Assembly (NCBI RefSeq): GCF_031886125.1
Contig: NZ_CP119391.1
Span: 558,001 to 622,000 of the forward strand
DNA: 64,000 nt
Reading direction: 5' to 3'
DNA from: Halomonas piscis
Lineage (GTDB): Bacteria > Pseudomonadota > Gammaproteobacteria > Pseudomonadales > Halomonadaceae
Below the pieces are notes generated by a model, which was not told where the DNA came from, did no database searches, and saw only the letters and a program-made list of their open reading frames with translations. The translations under genes were made by a program, and so were the position numbers. Shown in pieces: positions 42,509 to 55,430 of the stretch; positions within the stretch are counted from its first letter, which is position 1, and each line of letters opens with the position of its first letter.

Positions 42509-42707
42509 TTAGTCGCTCTTTTATTGGGCGCCGGTCGTTGCAGCAGCGGTGGTAGCTGCCAAGCCGGCGCGCTGATGAAGGGATGTCTCACTAGCGGATG
42601 CCTGCCGGATATCGGAGGCATGTTGCCGGTCAACGCCCATCAGCCACCTCGCTTTTTCCGTGACTCCTGGCCAGGTGCCTGATGCAACGGCTATAGGAGC
42701 TTTGTCT

Positions 42708-43169
42708 GTGGCTACAAAACACGCCGCGCTTCACGCGCTGATTGAACCGGTGGTTGCCGCCATGGGCTTTGAGCTATGGGGCATCGACTATCTTTCCCAG
42801 GGTAAGCACTCGCGTCTGCTCATCTATATCGACAGCGAAGACGGCGTCAGCGTCGATGACTGCGCCGATATCAGCCGTCAGGTCAGCGCCGTGCTGGACG
42901 TGGAAGATCCCATCGCCGAGGCGTATCGCCTGGAGGTTTCCTCGCCGGGCATGGACCGTCCGCTCTATACCCTTGATCATTTTCGCCGTTTTCAGGGTCA
43001 CCAGGCAGCGCTCAAGCTGCGCTCGGCGTTTGACGGCCGACGCAAGTTCCGCGGCCTGCTCGCCGGTATCGAGGGCGATGAAGTGCTCTTGCAGATGGAC
43101 GGTGAGGAGTACTGTTTTCCCATCGACAGCATTGATAAGGCGAACATCGTACCCCAGTTCGACAAGTAA
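42708..43169 (+). CDS. rimP: Ribosome maturation factor RimP
   Basis: The protein has 153 residues from GTG 42708, preceded by TAGGAGC at a spacing of about nine; the upstream in-frame ATG at 42660 lacks such a site and adds non-conserved residues. The N-domain shows LIEPVVAAMGFELWGIDYLSQGKHSRLLIYIDSEDGVSVDDCADISRQVSAVLD and SSPGMDRPLY; the C-domain is an SH3-like barrel. It is needed for 30S maturation. It is the first gene of the nusA-infB operon. Confidence 0.95.
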   Translation: MATKHAALHALIEPVVAAMGFELWGIDYLSQGKHSRLLIYIDSEDGVSVDDCADISRQVSAVLDVEDPIAEAYRLEVSSPGMDRPLYTLDHFRRFQGHQAALKLRSAFDGRRKFRGLLAGIEGDEVLLQMDGEEYCFPIDSIDKANIVPQFDK

Positions 43170-43235
43170 CCGGGCAACGCAACCGGCGCTGGGCCGGCTC
43201 GAGCATATAAGGACAGGTTTTGGCGAGGCAAACGC

Positions 43236-44753
43236 ATGAGTAAAGAAATCTTGATGGTCGTTGACGCGATCTCGAACGAAAAGGGCGTCCCCCGGGACGT
43301 GATTTTCGAGGCGGTCGAGGCGGCGTTGGCCAGCGCCTCGCGCAAGCGCTTTGAGCGCGAAGAAGCCAGCGTGCGGGTGCGTATCGACCGTCGTACCGGC
43401 GAGTACGAGACGTTCCGCATCTGGAAGGTGGTCGAGGACGACGAGTTCGAGACCCCCGACTACGAAATCAAGCAGAGCGTGGCCGAGCAGCGCACGCCGC
43501 CGCTGGCGCTGGGCGACGAGATCGAGCAGCCGATCGAAAACGCCGAATTCGGCCGCATTGCCGCCCAGACCGCCAAGCAGGTGATCGTGCAAAAGGTGCG
43601 CGAAGCCGAGCGAGCCGAGGTGGTACGCCAGTATACCGATCGCGAAGGCGAGCTGGTGGCGGGCATCGTCAAACGCACCACCCGGGACGGGCTGGTGATT
43701 GATCTTGGCGACAACGCCGAGGCCTTTCTGCCGCGCAGCGAGATGATCCACGGCGAGCGCTACCGCATGAACGAACGGGTGCGGGCGCTGCTGGTCAGGG
43801 TGGATCCGGAAGCCAAGGGGGCCCAGCTCCAGCTGTCGCGCACCTGCCCGGAGCTGATCATCGAGCTTTTCAAGATCGAGGTGCCGGAAATCGCCGAGCA
43901 GCTGATCGATATCAAGGGCGCGGCGCGGGACCCCGGCTCCCGGGCCAAGATTGCGGTGAAGAGCAACGACCGTCGCATCGACCCGGTGGGCGCCTGCGTG
44001 GGCATGCGCGGCTCGCGCGTCCAGGCGGTGTCCAGCGAGCTTGAGAACGAGCGCGTGGATATCGTGCTGTGGGACGACAACCCTGCCCAGCTGGTGATCA
44101 ACGCCATGGCGCCGGCCGATGTCGCCTCCATTCTGGTTGACGAGGATGCCGTGTCCATGGACGTTGCCGTTGCCGAGGACAACCTCGCCCAGGCCATCGG
44201 GCGCAGCGGTCAGAACGTGCGGCTGGCGTCCGAGCTGACCGGCTGGCACATCAACGTCATGACTGAGGAAGAAGCCGACTCCAAGCACGAGCAGGAAATC
44301 GACACCCTGATCGATTCGTTCATCCAGCATCTGGACGTGGACGACGACGTGGCGCGCCTGCTGGTAGACGAGGGATTTACCACGCTCGAAGAGGTTGCCT
44401 ACGTGCCCCTTGAGGAAATGCTGGAAATCGAGGAATTCGACGAAGAGCTCGTCAACGCGCTACGCGCGCGAGCAAAGGACGAACTGCTGACGCTGGCGAT
44501 TGCCTCGGAAGAGGCGCTGGACGGCGCCCAGCCGGCCGACGACCTGCTCGGCATGGAAGGAATGGAGCGGCATCTGGCCTTTACTCTGGCCAGCCGCGGT
44601 ATTGTCAGCATGGAAGACCTTGCCGAGCAGTCTGTCGACGATCTGGTCGATATCGAAGAGTTGGATGAAGCGCGCGCAGCGGCATTGATCATGACTGCCC
44701 GTGCGCCCTGGTTCGAAGACGGCGACAGCGAAGCGGATTCGAACACACAGTAA
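43236..44753 (+). CDS. nusA: Transcription termination/antitermination factor NusA
   Basis: The protein has 505 residues: an N-terminal RNA polymerase-binding domain (1-130), S1 domain (about 135-200, [29 protein letters not shown]), KH1 and KH2 ([37 protein letters not shown]), and two acidic C-terminal repeats (about 365-420 and 440-495) of the AR1/AR2 type found in proteobacteria. It modulates pausing, intrinsic termination and Nut-dependent antitermination. It is 66 bases after rimP and 27 before infB. Confidence 0.97.
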   Translation: MSKEILMVVDAISNEKGVPRDVIFEAVEAALASASRKRFEREEASVRVRIDRRTGEYETFRIWKVVEDDEFETPDYEIKQSVAEQRTPPLALGDEIEQPIENAEFGRIAAQTAKQVIVQKVREAERAEVVRQYTDREGELVAGIVKRTTRDGLVIDLGDNAEAFLPRSEMIHGERYRMNERVRALLVRVDPEAKGAQLQLSRTCPELIIELFKIEVPEIAEQLIDIKGAARDPGSRAKIAVKSNDRRIDPVGACVGMRGSRVQAVSSELENERVDIVLWDDNPAQLVINAMAPADVASILVDEDAVSMDVAVAEDNLAQAIGRSGQNVRLASELTGWHINVMTEEEADSKHEQEIDTLIDSFIQHLDVDDDVARLLVDEGFTTLEEVAYVPLEEMLEIEEFDEELVNALRARAKDELLTLAIASEEALDGAQPADDLLGMEGMERHLAFTLASRGIVSMEDLAEQSVDDLVDIEELDEARAAALIMTARAPWFEDGDSEADSNTQ

Positions 44754-44780
44754 ACAGGTCACGGGCTGAGGAGGGTCATT

Positions 44781-47303
44781 ATGTCAGACATGACAGTAAA
44801 AGATTTTGCAGCAAAGGTGGGCCGCGATACGTCCCGCCTGCTCGAACAGATGAAAAACGCCGGGCTTTCGCACACCTCGGAAAACGACGTGGTGTCTGAA
44901 GCGGACAAGCAGACGCTGCTCAATTCGCTGAAAAAGAACCACGGCGGCAGCGGCGATGCCAACAAGAATCGCATCACCCTGACGCGCAAGACCCGCAGTC
45001 GTATCAAGACCGGCGAGCGCGGCAAGACCATCGATGTCCAGGTGCGCAAGAAGCGGACCTACGTCAAGCGCGCCGAGGCCGAAAAGCCCAAGGCACCGGA
45101 GCCCGAGCATACCGGTCCGCGCCAGCTGGTGGGCGACATGGCCGAAGCCGAGGCGGAGCGCAAGGCGCGCGAAGCCGAAGAGCAGAAGGCGGCTGACGCC
45201 CAGCGCGCCGCCGATGAGGCCGAGCGCAAGCTTGCCGAAGAAAAGGCCAAGAGCGCTGAAACACCCACCGAGCTCGAGATTCCGGTACCCGACTTCGACG
45301 GCGGCAGCGCTTCGGGCGAGGACGGCCCCCCGGCGCCGCCCAAGGAAGGCCGCAGCGATCGTCGCTCGGCACCGGCAAAAAAGGCGGCCAAGAAAAAGGG
45401 TCGTCGCGACGCGCAGGACTCCCGCAGCGATCGCGAAGAGCGGCGCCGCGGCGGCAAGAAGGCCAAGCGCGCCGAGCGCCGTGGCGGCAGCCGGCGCGGC
45501 GGCGGTCAGAGCGGCGGCAAACACGGTTTCCAGAAGCCGACCCAGCCGATCGTGCGCGAAGTGTCCATTCCCGAGTCGATCAGCGTGGCCGAGCTTGCCG
45601 ACAAGATGTCGATCAAGGCCAACGAAGTCATCAAGGCCATGTTCACCATGGGTGCGGCGGTCACCATCAACCAGACCATCGACCAGGACACGGCGGTGAT
45701 CGTGGTCGAGGAAATGGGCCACAAGCCCAAGCTGGTGAAGGACGATGCCCTGGAAGAAGAAGTGCTGGAGAGTATTTCCTACGAGGGCGAAGAAATTATC
45801 CGGGCGCCGGTGGTGACCGTGATGGGCCACGTCGACCACGGCAAGACCTCGCTTTTGGACTATATCCGCAAGGCCAAGGTGGCCACCGGCGAAGCCGGCG
45901 GGATTACCCAGCACATCGGCGCCTATCACGTGGAAGGCAACCACGGCGGCGCGACCTTCCTGGATACGCCCGGCCACGCGGCGTTTACCGCCATGCGGGC
46001 CCGCGGCGCCAAGGCCACCGACGTGGTGATTCTGGTGGTGGCCGCCGACGACGGCGTGATGCCCCAGACCATCGAGGCCATCGAGCACTCCAAGGCGGCC
46101 GAAGTTCCCATGGTCGTCGCGGTCAACAAGATCGACAAGCCGGCGGCCGACCCGGACCGGGTGAAAAACGAGCTGTCCCAGCACGGCGTTATCTCCGAAG
46201 CGTGGGGCGGCGATACCCAGTTTGTCCACGTGTCGGCGAAAAGCGGGGAAGGCATCGACGAGCTGATCGAAGCCGTACAGCTGGTCTCCGAGGTGCTCGA
46301 GCTCAAGGCCGTTCCCGAAGCACCCGGCAAGGGCGTGGTGGTCGAGTCGCGCCTGGACAAGGGCCGCGGACCGGTGGCCACGGTGCTGGTACAGAACGGG
46401 ACGCTGAAAAAGGGCGACATCGTGCTTGCCGGCCTGCACTACGGCCGCGTGCGCGCGCTGACCAACGAGCTTGCCAGGCAGGTCGACGAGGTTGGCCCGG
46501 CCATGCCCGTGGAAATCCAGGGGCTTGACGGCACACCCGAAGCCGGCGACGACTTCATGGTGGTGGACGACGACAAGAAGGCCCGCGAAGTGGCCAACTT
46601 CCGTCAGGGCAAGTACCGCGAAGTACGCCTGGCGCGCCAGCAGAAAGCCAAGCTGGAAAACATGTTCAGCCAGATGGAGAAAGACGAGGCGGCCAAGGTC
46701 AACGTGGTGCTCAAGGCCGACGTCCAGGGGTCGCTGGAAGCGATCAGGAGCGCGCTGGAAGAGCTCTCCACCGACGAGGTCGAGGTGGCCGTGGTGTCCT
46801 CCGGGGTAGGCGGCATCACCGGTACCGACGCCAACCTGGCGCTGGCCAGTGAGGCGCTGGTGATCGGCTTTAACGTCCGTGCCGACGTCGCCGCTCGTGA
46901 GATCATCGAGCGCGAAGGGCTGGAGCTGCGCTACTACAGCGTCATCTATAACCTGATCGACGAGGTCAAGCAGGCCATGAGCGGCAAGCTCGCGCCGGAC
47001 TGGAAGGAAGAAATCGTCGGCGTGGCCGAGGTTCGCGACGTCTTCCGCGCCCCCAAGATCGGCGCCGTTGCCGGCTGCATGGTGGTGGAAGGCAGCGTCC
47101 ATCGGCACAAGAAGATCCGCGTGCTGCGCGACAACGTGGTCATCTTCGAGGGCGAGCTCGAGTCGCTGCGCCGCTTCAAGGATGACGTCAACGAGGTTCG
47201 CAACGGCATGGAGTGCGGTATCGGCGTGAAGAACTACAACGACGTCCAGGTCGGCGACAAGATCGAGGTCTTCGACCAGGTCAAGGTCGAACGCACGCTC
47301 TAG
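44781..47303 (+). CDS. infB: Translation initiation factor IF-2
   Basis: The protein has 840 residues from ATG 44781 behind GAGGAGGG. Small N-terminal IF2_N modules (1-55 and about 255-310) flank a long charged, low-complexity region rich in Ala/Glu/Lys/Arg (about 95-250). The GTPase domain has G1 [10 protein letters not shown]3 DTPGHAAF and G4 NKID; domain II and the fMet-tRNA-binding C-terminus ([18 protein letters not shown]) follow. It brings initiator tRNA, encoded 2.4 kb upstream, to the 30S subunit. rbfA follows after 18 bases. Confidence 0.98.
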   Translation: MSDMTVKDFAAKVGRDTSRLLEQMKNAGLSHTSENDVVSEADKQTLLNSLKKNHGGSGDANKNRITLTRKTRSRIKTGERGKTIDVQVRKKRTYVKRAEAEKPKAPEPEHTGPRQLVGDMAEAEAERKAREAEEQKAADAQRAADEAERKLAEEKAKSAETPTELEIPVPDFDGGSASGEDGPPAPPKEGRSDRRSAPAKKAAKKKGRRDAQDSRSDREERRRGGKKAKRAERRGGSRRGGGQSGGKHGFQKPTQPIVREVSIPESISVAELADKMSIKANEVIKAMFTMGAAVTINQTIDQDTAVIVVEEMGHKPKLVKDDALEEEVLESISYEGEEIIRAPVVTVMGHVDHGKTSLLDYIRKAKVATGEAGGITQHIGAYHVEGNHGGATFLDTPGHAAFTAMRARGAKATDVVILVVAADDGVMPQTIEAIEHSKAAEVPMVVAVNKIDKPAADPDRVKNELSQHGVISEAWGGDTQFVHVSAKSGEGIDELIEAVQLVSEVLELKAVPEAPGKGVVVESRLDKGRGPVATVLVQNGTLKKGDIVLAGLHYGRVRALTNELARQVDEVGPAMPVEIQGLDGTPEAGDDFMVVDDDKKAREVANFRQGKYREVRLARQQKAKLENMFSQMEKDEAAKVNVVLKADVQGSLEAIRSALEELSTDEVEVAVVSSGVGGITGTDANLALASEALVIGFNVRADVAAREIIEREGLELRYYSVIYNLIDEVKQAMSGKLAPDWKEEIVGVAEVRDVFRAPKIGAVAGCMVVEGSVHRHKKIRVLRDNVVIFEGELESLRRFKDDVNEVRNGMECGIGVKNYNDVQVGDKIEVFDQVKVERTL

Positions 47304-47321
47304 AGCGCCTCAGGAGGCAGC

Positions 47322-47741
47322 ATGCAGGAATTCAAGCGCACCGACCGGGTCGCCGACCAGCTGCAGAAGGAGCTGGCAGTGCTCATCCAGCGCGAGGTCA
47401 AAGATCCTCGCCTGGGCATGGTCACGCTGAGCAGTGTCAGCGTCAGCCGAGATCTGGGCTACGCCGACGTCTATTTCACCCTGCTTGGCGAGCAGGACCC
47501 GGCACGGGTGAAGGAAAACCTGCAGGCGCTCAGGCGTGCGGGCGGCTTTTTGCGCAGCCAGGTGGCCCGTCGGGTCAAGCTGCGCCACGTGCCCGAGCTG
47601 CGTTTTCACTACGATGAAAGCGTGGTCCGCGGCCAGCAGCTGTCGTCGCTGATTGACGAGGCGGTACAAACCGACCGCGAGCGCCACGCCGGTCAGGAGA
47701 GCGATGACGGCGACGAAAGCGGCGGCGGAGAACGCCGCTGA
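47322..47741 (+). CDS. rbfA: Ribosome-binding factor A
   Basis: This 139-residue KH-like protein (RTDRVADQLQKELAVLIQREVKDPRLGMVTLSSVSVSRDLGYADVYFT; later RRVKLRHVPELRFHYDES) binds free 30S subunits and is needed for 16S rRNA 5'-end maturation and cold adaptation. The C-terminal 25 residues are acidic and Gly-rich. AGGAGG precedes ATG 47322. Its TGA shares a base with the truB ATG. Confidence 0.97.
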   Translation: MQEFKRTDRVADQLQKELAVLIQREVKDPRLGMVTLSSVSVSRDLGYADVYFTLLGEQDPARVKENLQALRRAGGFLRSQVARRVKLRHVPELRFHYDESVVRGQQLSSLIDEAVQTDRERHAGQESDDGDESGGGERR

Positions 47742-48709
47742 TGGCGCGCCGTCGTCGCGGACTGCCGGTCAACGGCGTGCTGCTGCTGGACAAGCCCGCG
47801 GGCCTGTCCAGCAACCATGCCCTGCAGCGCGTGCGCCGGCTTTACCAGGCGCAAAAGGCCGGCCATACCGGTACCCTGGATCCCATGGCGACCGGCCTGC
47901 TGCCAATCTGCCTGGGAGAGGCAACCAAGTTCTCCTCTTGGCTGCTGGATGCCGACAAGGCCTACCGCACTCGGGTGGAGCTTGGCGTCATCACCGACAC
48001 CGGCGACGCCGAAGGCAACGTCGTGGAGCGCCGCGAGGTGCCCGCGCTCGACGAAGCCTCGATCGAGGCGGTGCTCGAGCGTTTTCGCGGCGAGATCGAC
48101 CAGGTGCCGCCGATGTACTCGGCGCTCAAGCACCAGGGGCGCAAGCTTTACGAGCTGGCCCGGGAAGGCAAGCACGTGGAGCGTGCAGCCCGGCGCATAA
48201 GCGTGTATGATGCCCGCCTCACGGCGTTGGATACCGCTTCGGACAATGATACCGTTTCGGGCAACGACGCCTTTGAACTGGAAATCCGCTGCAGCAAGGG
48301 CACCTATATACGTACCCTGGCAGAGGATATCGGCCTCGCACTCGGCTGCGGCGCCCACATCAGCGCGCTCAGGCGCCTTGCCACCGGCGCTTTCGACGCC
48401 GGCGGCATGTGGACGCTCGAGGCGCTTGAGCAGCTGGCGGACCAGCCCGCGCGGGAAGCCGTGCTGATGGCGCCGGACGTGCTCGTAACACACCTGCCGG
48501 CGCTTGCGCTGGATGACGCCGCCCACGGGCGGCTGATTCACGGCCAGCAGGCCTCGTTGGAAAGCGATCTGACCGAGGCGGCCACGGCAAGGCTTTACCA
48601 CCAGCAGGCCTTTGTCGGCCTGGGGCGCGTGGTCCGGCAGGCAGACGGCGTTGCCACGGTGGCGCCAAAACGGCTGACAAGCCACCCCGCTGCAGTGCCG
48701 GGTAGCTGA
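47741..48709 (+). CDS. truB: tRNA pseudouridine-55 synthase
   Basis: The protein has 322 residues with the TruB signature [24 protein letters not shown], catalytic D47, followed by [11 protein letters not shown] and the RNA-contacting [18 protein letters not shown] and [15 protein letters not shown]; the C-terminal domain is PUA-like. It forms pseudouridine 55 in the T-loop of tRNAs and acts as a tRNA chaperone. Translation is coupled to rbfA (TGATG). Confidence 0.97.
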   Translation: MARRRRGLPVNGVLLLDKPAGLSSNHALQRVRRLYQAQKAGHTGTLDPMATGLLPICLGEATKFSSWLLDADKAYRTRVELGVITDTGDAEGNVVERREVPALDEASIEAVLERFRGEIDQVPPMYSALKHQGRKLYELAREGKHVERAARRISVYDARLTALDTASDNDTVSGNDAFELEIRCSKGTYIRTLAEDIGLALGCGAHISALRRLATGAFDAGGMWTLEALEQLADQPAREAVLMAPDVLVTHLPALALDDAAHGRLIHGQQASLESDLTEAATARLYHQQAFVGLGRVVRQADGVATVAPKRLTSHPAAVPGS

Positions 48710-48777
48710 ACCGAGACTGCAAATATGCGTGGTCTCATCCCTTACATTTTCAGGCATATTGCTTACTGGAGAGACAG

Positions 48778-49047
48778 ATGGCATTAACCGCTGAACAGAA
48801 AGCCGAAATCGTCAACGAATACGGCCGCGGCGAAAACGACACCGGATCCCCCGAGGTTCAGGTGGCCCTGCTGAGCGCCAACATCAACGGCCTGCAGGAT
48901 CATTTCAAGAGCCACAGCCAGGATCACCACTCTCGTCGTGGCCTGATCCGCATGGTCAACCAGCGTCGCAAGCTGCTGGACTACCTGCACCGCAAGGACT
49001 ACGAGCGCTATCGCTCCATCATCCAGCGTCTGGGCCTGCGCCGCTAA
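48778..49047 (+). CDS. rpsO: 30S ribosomal protein S15
   Basis: This 89-residue protein is the exact family length: [69 protein letters not shown] is the canonical helical core binding the 16S rRNA central-domain three-way junction. It lies 68 bases after truB and is separated from pnp by a strong terminator, the same order as E. coli rpsO-pnp. Confidence 0.98.
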   Translation: MALTAEQKAEIVNEYGRGENDTGSPEVQVALLSANINGLQDHFKSHSQDHHSRRGLIRMVNQRRKLLDYLHRKDYERYRSIIQRLGLRR

Positions 49048-49121
49048 ACAGAGCATCGCCGTGGAAAGAGAAACGCTGCGTCGTTTGCTGGCGCAGATAT
49101 CTCTTTTCCCGGGCCGTCTCC

Positions 49122-49160
49122 AAACGGGTAGCCCCTGGCGGGGCTGCCCGTTTTGTTTTT
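49122..49160 (+). terminator. Intrinsic terminator between rpsO and pnp
   Basis: AAACGGG-T-AGCCCC (49122-49135), loop TGGC, GGGGCT-G-CCCGTTT (49140-49153) form a 14-bp stem with one T-G pair, then TTGTTTTT. It equals in position the t1 terminator between E. coli rpsO and pnp, where partial read-through occurs. Confidence 0.92.
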
Positions 49161-49278
49161 CTGCTTTTAAAGAGCGCCTCTGGTGGCCGCTGTGCAGCCC
49201 AGCGCCTAGAATGGCCGGGAGACTGAAAAGATGCCACGTATCGACAAGTAGATTTCAATGCGAAAGGAAGAAGCTGCC

Positions 49279-51429
49279 GTGAATCCGGTTACAAAGACGT
49301 TCCAGTACGGTGATAGCACCGTTACGCTCGAAACCGGGCGTATTGCCCGCCAGGCGTCCGGCGCCGTCATGGTGACCATGGACAACACCGTGGTGCTTTG
49401 CACCGTGGTGGCCAAGAAAGAGGCCAATCCCGCCCAGCCGTTTTTTCCGCTGTCGGTGCACTACCAGGAAAAAACCTACGCGGTGGGCAAGATCCCCGGC
49501 GGCTTCTTCAAGCGCGAAGGGCGTCCCACCGAGAAGGAAACCCTGACCTCGCGGCTGATCGATCGGCCCATCCGCCCGCTGTTTCCCAAGAGCTTCATGA
49601 ACGAGGTTCAGGTGGTGTGCACGGTGCTCTCCGCCGACCGCAATCAGGATCCGGATATCGCCGCCATGCTGGGGACTTCGGCAGCGCTGGGGATTTCCGG
49701 GGTGCCGTTCAACGGGCCCATCGGCGCGGCGCGGGTGGCCTTTAACGAAGAGCAGGGCTATTTCCTCAACCCCAGCGTCGAGGCGCTCGCCACCTCCGAG
49801 CTGAACATGGTGGTCGCGGGCACGCAAAACGCCGTGCTGATGGTCGAGTCAGAGGCCCAGGAGCTGCTCGAGGACGAAATGCTCGGGGCGGTGCTCTACG
49901 GCCACCAGGAAATGCAAACCGCCATCAGCGCGATTGACGCGCTGGTGGCCGAGGCCGGCAAGCCGCGCTGGGACTGGCAGCCGGTGCCGGGTAACCGCAC
50001 CCTGGCCGCCAAGCTTGCCGAAGACTTCCGGGACAAGATCGGCGATGCCTATCGCATTACCGACAAGATGGCGCGCCAGGACGCGCTTTCTGCGCTGAAG
50101 GACGAGGCTCTCGAGGCGCTGGGCGAGGGCGACGCCGGGCCGGGAGACGGCCGCTTCCCCGAAGGCGAGGTCAAGGGCGCCTTTGCCGCGCTGGAAAAGC
50201 GCGTGGTGCGCGCCCGGATAGTGGGCGGTGAGCCGCGCATCGACGGGCGCGACAACCAGACGGTGCGCCCCATCGCCATTGACGTTGGCGCGCTGCCCAA
50301 GACCCACGGCTCGGCGATCTTCACTCGGGGAGAAACCCAGGCCATCGCCGTGGCGACGCTGGGTACCCTGCGCGACTCCCAGCTGGTGGAGTCGCTGGAG
50401 GGCGAGCGCAAGGATCGTTTTCTGCTGCACTACAACTTCCCGCCGTACTGCGTGGGCGAAGCCGGCTTCATCGGCGGGCCCAAGCGCCGCGAGATCGGGC
50501 ACGGGCGTTTGGCACGGCGTGGCGTGCAGGCGATGCTGCCGGACGAAGATGCCTTTCCTTACACTATCCGCGTGGTGTCGGAAATCACCGAGTCCAACGG
50601 ATCGAGCTCCATGGCTTCGGTGTGCGGCACCTCGCTTGCGCTGATGGATGCCGGCGTGCCGCTCAAGGCACCGGTCGCGGGCATTGCCATGGGGCTGGTC
50701 AAGGACGGCGACAGCTACGCCGTGCTCACCGACATCCTCGGTGACGAAGATCACCTGGGCGATATGGACTTCAAGGTCGCCGGTTCCGAAGAAGGCGTGA
50801 CGGCCCTGCAGATGGACATCAAGATCGAGGGCATCAACGAGGAGATCATGGAGACTGCGCTGCAGCAGGCGCACCGGGCGCGCCTGGACATTCTCGGGCA
50901 GATGAACGCCGTGATAAACGCCAGCCGCGAGGAGGTCTCCGACAACGCGCCGTCCATGCTGACGCTGCAGATCGACGCCAAAAAGATCCGCGACGTGATC
51001 GGCAAGGGCGGGGCGACGATCCGCAAGATCACGGAAGACACCGGCGCCTCGGTCGATCTCGACGACGACGGCACCGTACGCATCTACGCCGAGGACAAGA
51101 AGGCCGCCAGGGCCGCTGCGGATACCGTGCTTGAAATTACCGCCGTGCCGGAGATCGGCAAGCTGTACCGCGGCAAGGTAGTGCGCATTGCCGACTTTGG
51201 CGCCTTCGTCAACATCATGCCGGGGACCGACGGCCTGGTGCATATCTCCCAGATCGTGCCCGAGCGGGTGGAAAACGTCCGCGACTACCTCAATGAAAAC
51301 GACGAAGCCGTGGTCAAGGTGCTGGACGTGGACAACCGCAACCGGGTGAAGCTCTCGATCAAGGAAATCACCGAGGAAGACAAGGCGGCGTTTGCCGCCG
51401 CTGAGGCCGAGGCCAGCACCGACGGCTAA
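49279..51429 (+). CDS. pnp: Polynucleotide phosphorylase
   Basis: The protein has 716 residues from GTG 49279, behind AAGGAAGAAG; an in-frame ATG at 49258 is possible but lacks a site. Two RNase PH domains are linked by an alpha-helical domain ([36 protein letters not shown] and, in the second, RRTGHG-type [13 protein letters not shown] with [10 protein letters not shown]). They are followed by KH ([26 protein letters not shown]) and S1 ([28 protein letters not shown]). It is a phosphorolytic 3'-5' exonuclease and degradosome part; pcnB in this window adds the tails it degrades. Confidence 0.97.
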   Translation: MNPVTKTFQYGDSTVTLETGRIARQASGAVMVTMDNTVVLCTVVAKKEANPAQPFFPLSVHYQEKTYAVGKIPGGFFKREGRPTEKETLTSRLIDRPIRPLFPKSFMNEVQVVCTVLSADRNQDPDIAAMLGTSAALGISGVPFNGPIGAARVAFNEEQGYFLNPSVEALATSELNMVVAGTQNAVLMVESEAQELLEDEMLGAVLYGHQEMQTAISAIDALVAEAGKPRWDWQPVPGNRTLAAKLAEDFRDKIGDAYRITDKMARQDALSALKDEALEALGEGDAGPGDGRFPEGEVKGAFAALEKRVVRARIVGGEPRIDGRDNQTVRPIAIDVGALPKTHGSAIFTRGETQAIAVATLGTLRDSQLVESLEGERKDRFLLHYNFPPYCVGEAGFIGGPKRREIGHGRLARRGVQAMLPDEDAFPYTIRVVSEITESNGSSSMASVCGTSLALMDAGVPLKAPVAGIAMGLVKDGDSYAVLTDILGDEDHLGDMDFKVAGSEEGVTALQMDIKIEGINEEIMETALQQAHRARLDILGQMNAVINASREEVSDNAPSMLTLQIDAKKIRDVIGKGGATIRKITEDTGASVDLDDDGTVRIYAEDKKAARAAADTVLEITAVPEIGKLYRGKVVRIADFGAFVNIMPGTDGLVHISQIVPERVENVRDYLNENDEAVVKVLDVDNRNRVKLSIKEITEEDKAAFAAAEAEASTDG

Positions 51430-51450
51430 GGATCGCCGGCGCTTCGCTTG

Positions 51451-51488
51451 CCGCCCCTGTAGCGCCGCGCTGCAGGGGCGGCGGTGTT
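51451..51488 (+). terminator. Terminator-like hairpin after pnp
   Basis: CCGCCCCTG (51451-51459) and CAGGGGCGG (51473-51481) form a 9-bp stem extended inward by T-G and AGC/GCT pairs; only a short GTTT follows. Strong structure, weak T-tract. Confidence 0.55.
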
Positions 51489-51564
51489 TCGGGCGGGGCA
51501 AAAGGGCCAACGCCGCGTAGCGCAAAAGCCATGCGACAGGGAAACAGACGGGAAAAGACGCGCC

Positions 51565-52761
51565 ATGACAGAGTCCTCCGCCGACATGAACACAGCAGTC
51601 AGCCCCTGGTGGGGCGTGGCAGCCGTGATGGTCGGAATCTTCTTGCTGGTCACCGCCGAGCAGCTGCCCATCGGGCTTTTGTCCCAGGTGGCCGAGGCCC
51701 TGGACGTCACCCCGGGGACGGCGGGGCTGATGGTCACCGTGCCCGGGGTGATTGCGGCATTTTCCGCGCCGCTATTGCCGGTGGCCGTGGGCGAGCTGGA
51801 CCGTCGCGTCATGCTCACCCTGATGATGCTGCTGATGGTGGCGGCAAGCGTGCTGTCGGCGCTCGCCGGCAGCTTCTGGCTGCTGCTCGGGGCGCGTGCG
51901 CTGGTCGGCATGAGTATCGGCGGCTTCTGGGCCATTGCCGGCGGCCTGGCGCCCAGGCTGGTGGCGGCCGACAAGGTACCCCGGGCGATGACGGTCATCT
52001 TTGGCGGCATTGCCGCCGCTTCGGTGCTGGGCGTGCCGCTGGGCACGCTGCTGGGCGAGTGGACCCATTGGCGGGTCGCGTTTGCGGCGCTGGGCGGACT
52101 CAGCCTGGCAACCGCCGCCGCGCTTTGGCGCTGGCTGCCCGATCTGCCGCCCCGGGAGCCGGTACGCCTGGCGACCCTGGGCGAGCAGCTGGCCACCCGG
52201 GGCGTGCGGGTGGCGGTGATGACCACGGGGCTGTTGGTGATCGGCCAGTTTGCCGCCTATACCTTTATCAGTCCGGTGCTGCAGCAGATCAGCGGCGTCG
52301 AGCGCGCCCACGTGGGCAGTCTGCTGCTTTTGTACGGTACCGCGGGGATTCTGGGCAACGTGGCGGCGGGGCTGTTTGCCGGGCGCCATCCCTACACCGC
52401 GGTATTGCTGATCCCGTGCGTGCTGGTGGCGGTGGTGGGCGGTTTCCCCTTGGTCGGCACGATGCCGGCCACGGGCATCGCCCTGCTGTTGGTATGGGGC
52501 GCGGTGTTTGGCAGCGTGGCGGTCAGCCTGCAGACCTGGCTCTTGCGCACCGCCCCCAACACCGAGGCGGCCAACGCCCTGATGGCCTTCGTGTTCAACT
52601 TTTCCATCGGCACCGGGGCGCTGTTCGGCGGTCGGCTGGTGGACGGCGTGGGGCTTGCCGGCACCCTTTGGGCGGCCACGGCGCTGTTCGTGGCCAGCGC
52701 CTTACTGGTGATTTCGACGCCTTCCAGACTGCTGGACAAGGCGCCTTCGGCGGCCGGCTAG
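51565..52761 (+). CDS. MFS transporter, drug/sugar efflux type
   Basis: This 398-residue protein from ATG 51565 has about 12 hydrophobic segments. Segment 1 includes VMVGIFLLVTAEQLPIGLLSQVAEALDVTPGTAGLMVTVPGV, characteristic of the DHA1 subgroup that contains AraJ/YdhP/SotB-like exporters; the loop GELDRRVML is the variant of motif A. The substrate is unknown; arabinose-like sugars, chloramphenicol-like drugs or purines are substrates of relatives. The start is not fixed: ATG 51586 is also in frame. It converges on the thiolase gene with only six bases between stops. Confidence 0.85.
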   Translation: MTESSADMNTAVSPWWGVAAVMVGIFLLVTAEQLPIGLLSQVAEALDVTPGTAGLMVTVPGVIAAFSAPLLPVAVGELDRRVMLTLMMLLMVAASVLSALAGSFWLLLGARALVGMSIGGFWAIAGGLAPRLVAADKVPRAMTVIFGGIAAASVLGVPLGTLLGEWTHWRVAFAALGGLSLATAAALWRWLPDLPPREPVRLATLGEQLATRGVRVAVMTTGLLVIGQFAAYTFISPVLQQISGVERAHVGSLLLLYGTAGILGNVAAGLFAGRHPYTAVLLIPCVLVAVVGGFPLVGTMPATGIALLLVWGAVFGSVAVSLQTWLLRTAPNTEAANALMAFVFNFSIGTGALFGGRLVDGVGLAGTLWAATALFVASALLVISTPSRLLDKAPSAAG

Positions 52762-52767
52762 CGCGGC

Positions 52768-53946
<1,179 letters not shown>

Positions 53947-54122
53947 GCAAACCTCCAGAATGTGAATTCGGCATGGTGGGCCACCTGGTTCTTCCGGCCA
54001 ATCAGGTGGCGTTTATGTCTCGTTTGCCCGTCGCCTGCGGCAGGCTAATTGGCCTGTCTCAGGGGGTAGCGCTTCCAGCGAGACCAATTATCCGGCGTTT
54101 CATGGTGAGAAGAAAGTCAAGA

Positions 54123-55430
54123 CTAAAAGAACGTCAGACCCAGGCTGATAATGCCTCCCGTAATGAATAACAGCACCAGACAATACCCCATAATGTCCTT
54201 GGCCTTCAGTCCGGCAATGGCCAGCACTGGCAGTGCCCAGAATGGCTGTAACAGGTTGGTCCAGGCATCGCCCCATGCCACGGCCATAGCCACGCGAGGG
54301 ATGTCAGCGCCCAGTTCCTGAGCGGCTGGAATCATCACAGAGGCCTGCACGGCCCACTGACCGCCGCCAGAGGGCACGAAAAGGTTGACCAAGCCTGCGC
54401 TGATGAAGCTCCAGAACGGCAGCGAGGAGCCGCTGGCGATGGAGGCAAAGCCACTGGAGATGGTGGCTGCCAAGCCTGATTGGACCATAACCGCCATAAT
54501 GCCGGCGTAAAACGGAAACTGAATGGCAATCCCGGCACCGCCTTTTATGGCCTCATTAAGACTATCCAGCAGCCGATGCGGCGTTTGGTGCAATACAATA
54601 GCCAGAAATAGAAACATGAAGTTGACGATATTCAGATTCAGCCCGCCGCCCTTGACAAAATATTGAAAAAGAAAGGCAAGCCCTGAAAAGCCCACGAGCC
54701 AGGCGAGAGTACGGCTGTTTTCAAGACGTTCGGCCGGCCGTGTGATGACGGGATCAGCTTCCTGTTTTTCCTCAATTAATTGAGGATCAACAAAGATGCT
54801 TTCTGCTTTCGGCGGTAACATCAGACGGTTGATCAGCGGAACCATGAGGAAGAGGAGAGCCACAATTGCCAGATTGAAGAAGGCAAATATGGTTTGTTCG
54901 GTGCCGATAACTCCGATCATCTCCTGGGTAAAGTGCCCTTCAGTGGCAATCGTCAGAGGAATTGAGCCTGCCAGGCCGGCGTGCCAGACAACAAAACCTG
55001 AGTAGGCGCTGGCAACTAGAAGCGGGTAGTGCACCTGGATACGACGTGCCAGTGCCTTTGCAAAAAGAGCGCCAACGACCAGCCCGAACCCCCAGTTGAT
55101 CCAGCTTGCCGTTAGCGCCACGAAGGTGACCAGGATAATGGCTTGGCCGGAAGAGTGGGCAAGCGAGGCGAGCCTGTCCAGAATGCCCTTGACCAGCGGC
55201 GTGTTGGCAAGCATGAATCCGGTGACCAGCACCAGCAGCATCTGCATGGAAAAAGTGAGCAGATCCCAAAACCCTTCGCCCCACATAGCGACCACAGAAG
55301 CTGGCGATTGCCCTTCGACCACCATTGCCGCGATAAAGGCCACCAGGGTGAGTAGCAATACAAAAATGTAAGGGTCCGGCAGGTAACGCTCGACAAGCCG
55401 AACAAAGGGCTTGGAGACATGATTCAGCAT
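54123..55430 (-). CDS. atoE: Short-chain fatty acid permease AtoE
   Basis: This 435-residue inner-membrane protein has about 11-12 hydrophobic segments and clear AtoE-family segments: FVRLVERYLPDPYIFVLLLTLVAFI at the start, NWGFGLVVGALFAKALARR, and FVPSGGGQWAVQASVMIPAA near the end. AtoE-type carriers import short-chain acids such as butyrate or acetoacetate. It lies between the CoA-transferase B subunit (147 bp upstream) and thiolase (176 bp downstream), as in ato operons. Confidence 0.93.
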   Translation of the reverse strand: MLNHVSKPFVRLVERYLPDPYIFVLLLTLVAFIAAMVVEGQSPASVVAMWGEGFWDLLTFSMQMLLVLVTGFMLANTPLVKGILDRLASLAHSSGQAIILVTFVALTASWINWGFGLVVGALFAKALARRIQVHYPLLVASAYSGFVVWHAGLAGSIPLTIATEGHFTQEMIGVIGTEQTIFAFFNLAIVALLFLMVPLINRLMLPPKAESIFVDPQLIEEKQEADPVITRPAERLENSRTLAWLVGFSGLAFLFQYFVKGGGLNLNIVNFMFLFLAIVLHQTPHRLLDSLNEAIKGGAGIAIQFPFYAGIMAVMVQSGLAATISSGFASIASGSSLPFWSFISAGLVNLFVPSGGGQWAVQASVMIPAAQELGADIPRVAMAVAWGDAWTNLLQPFWALPVLAIAGLKAKDIMGYCLVLLFITGGIISLGLTFF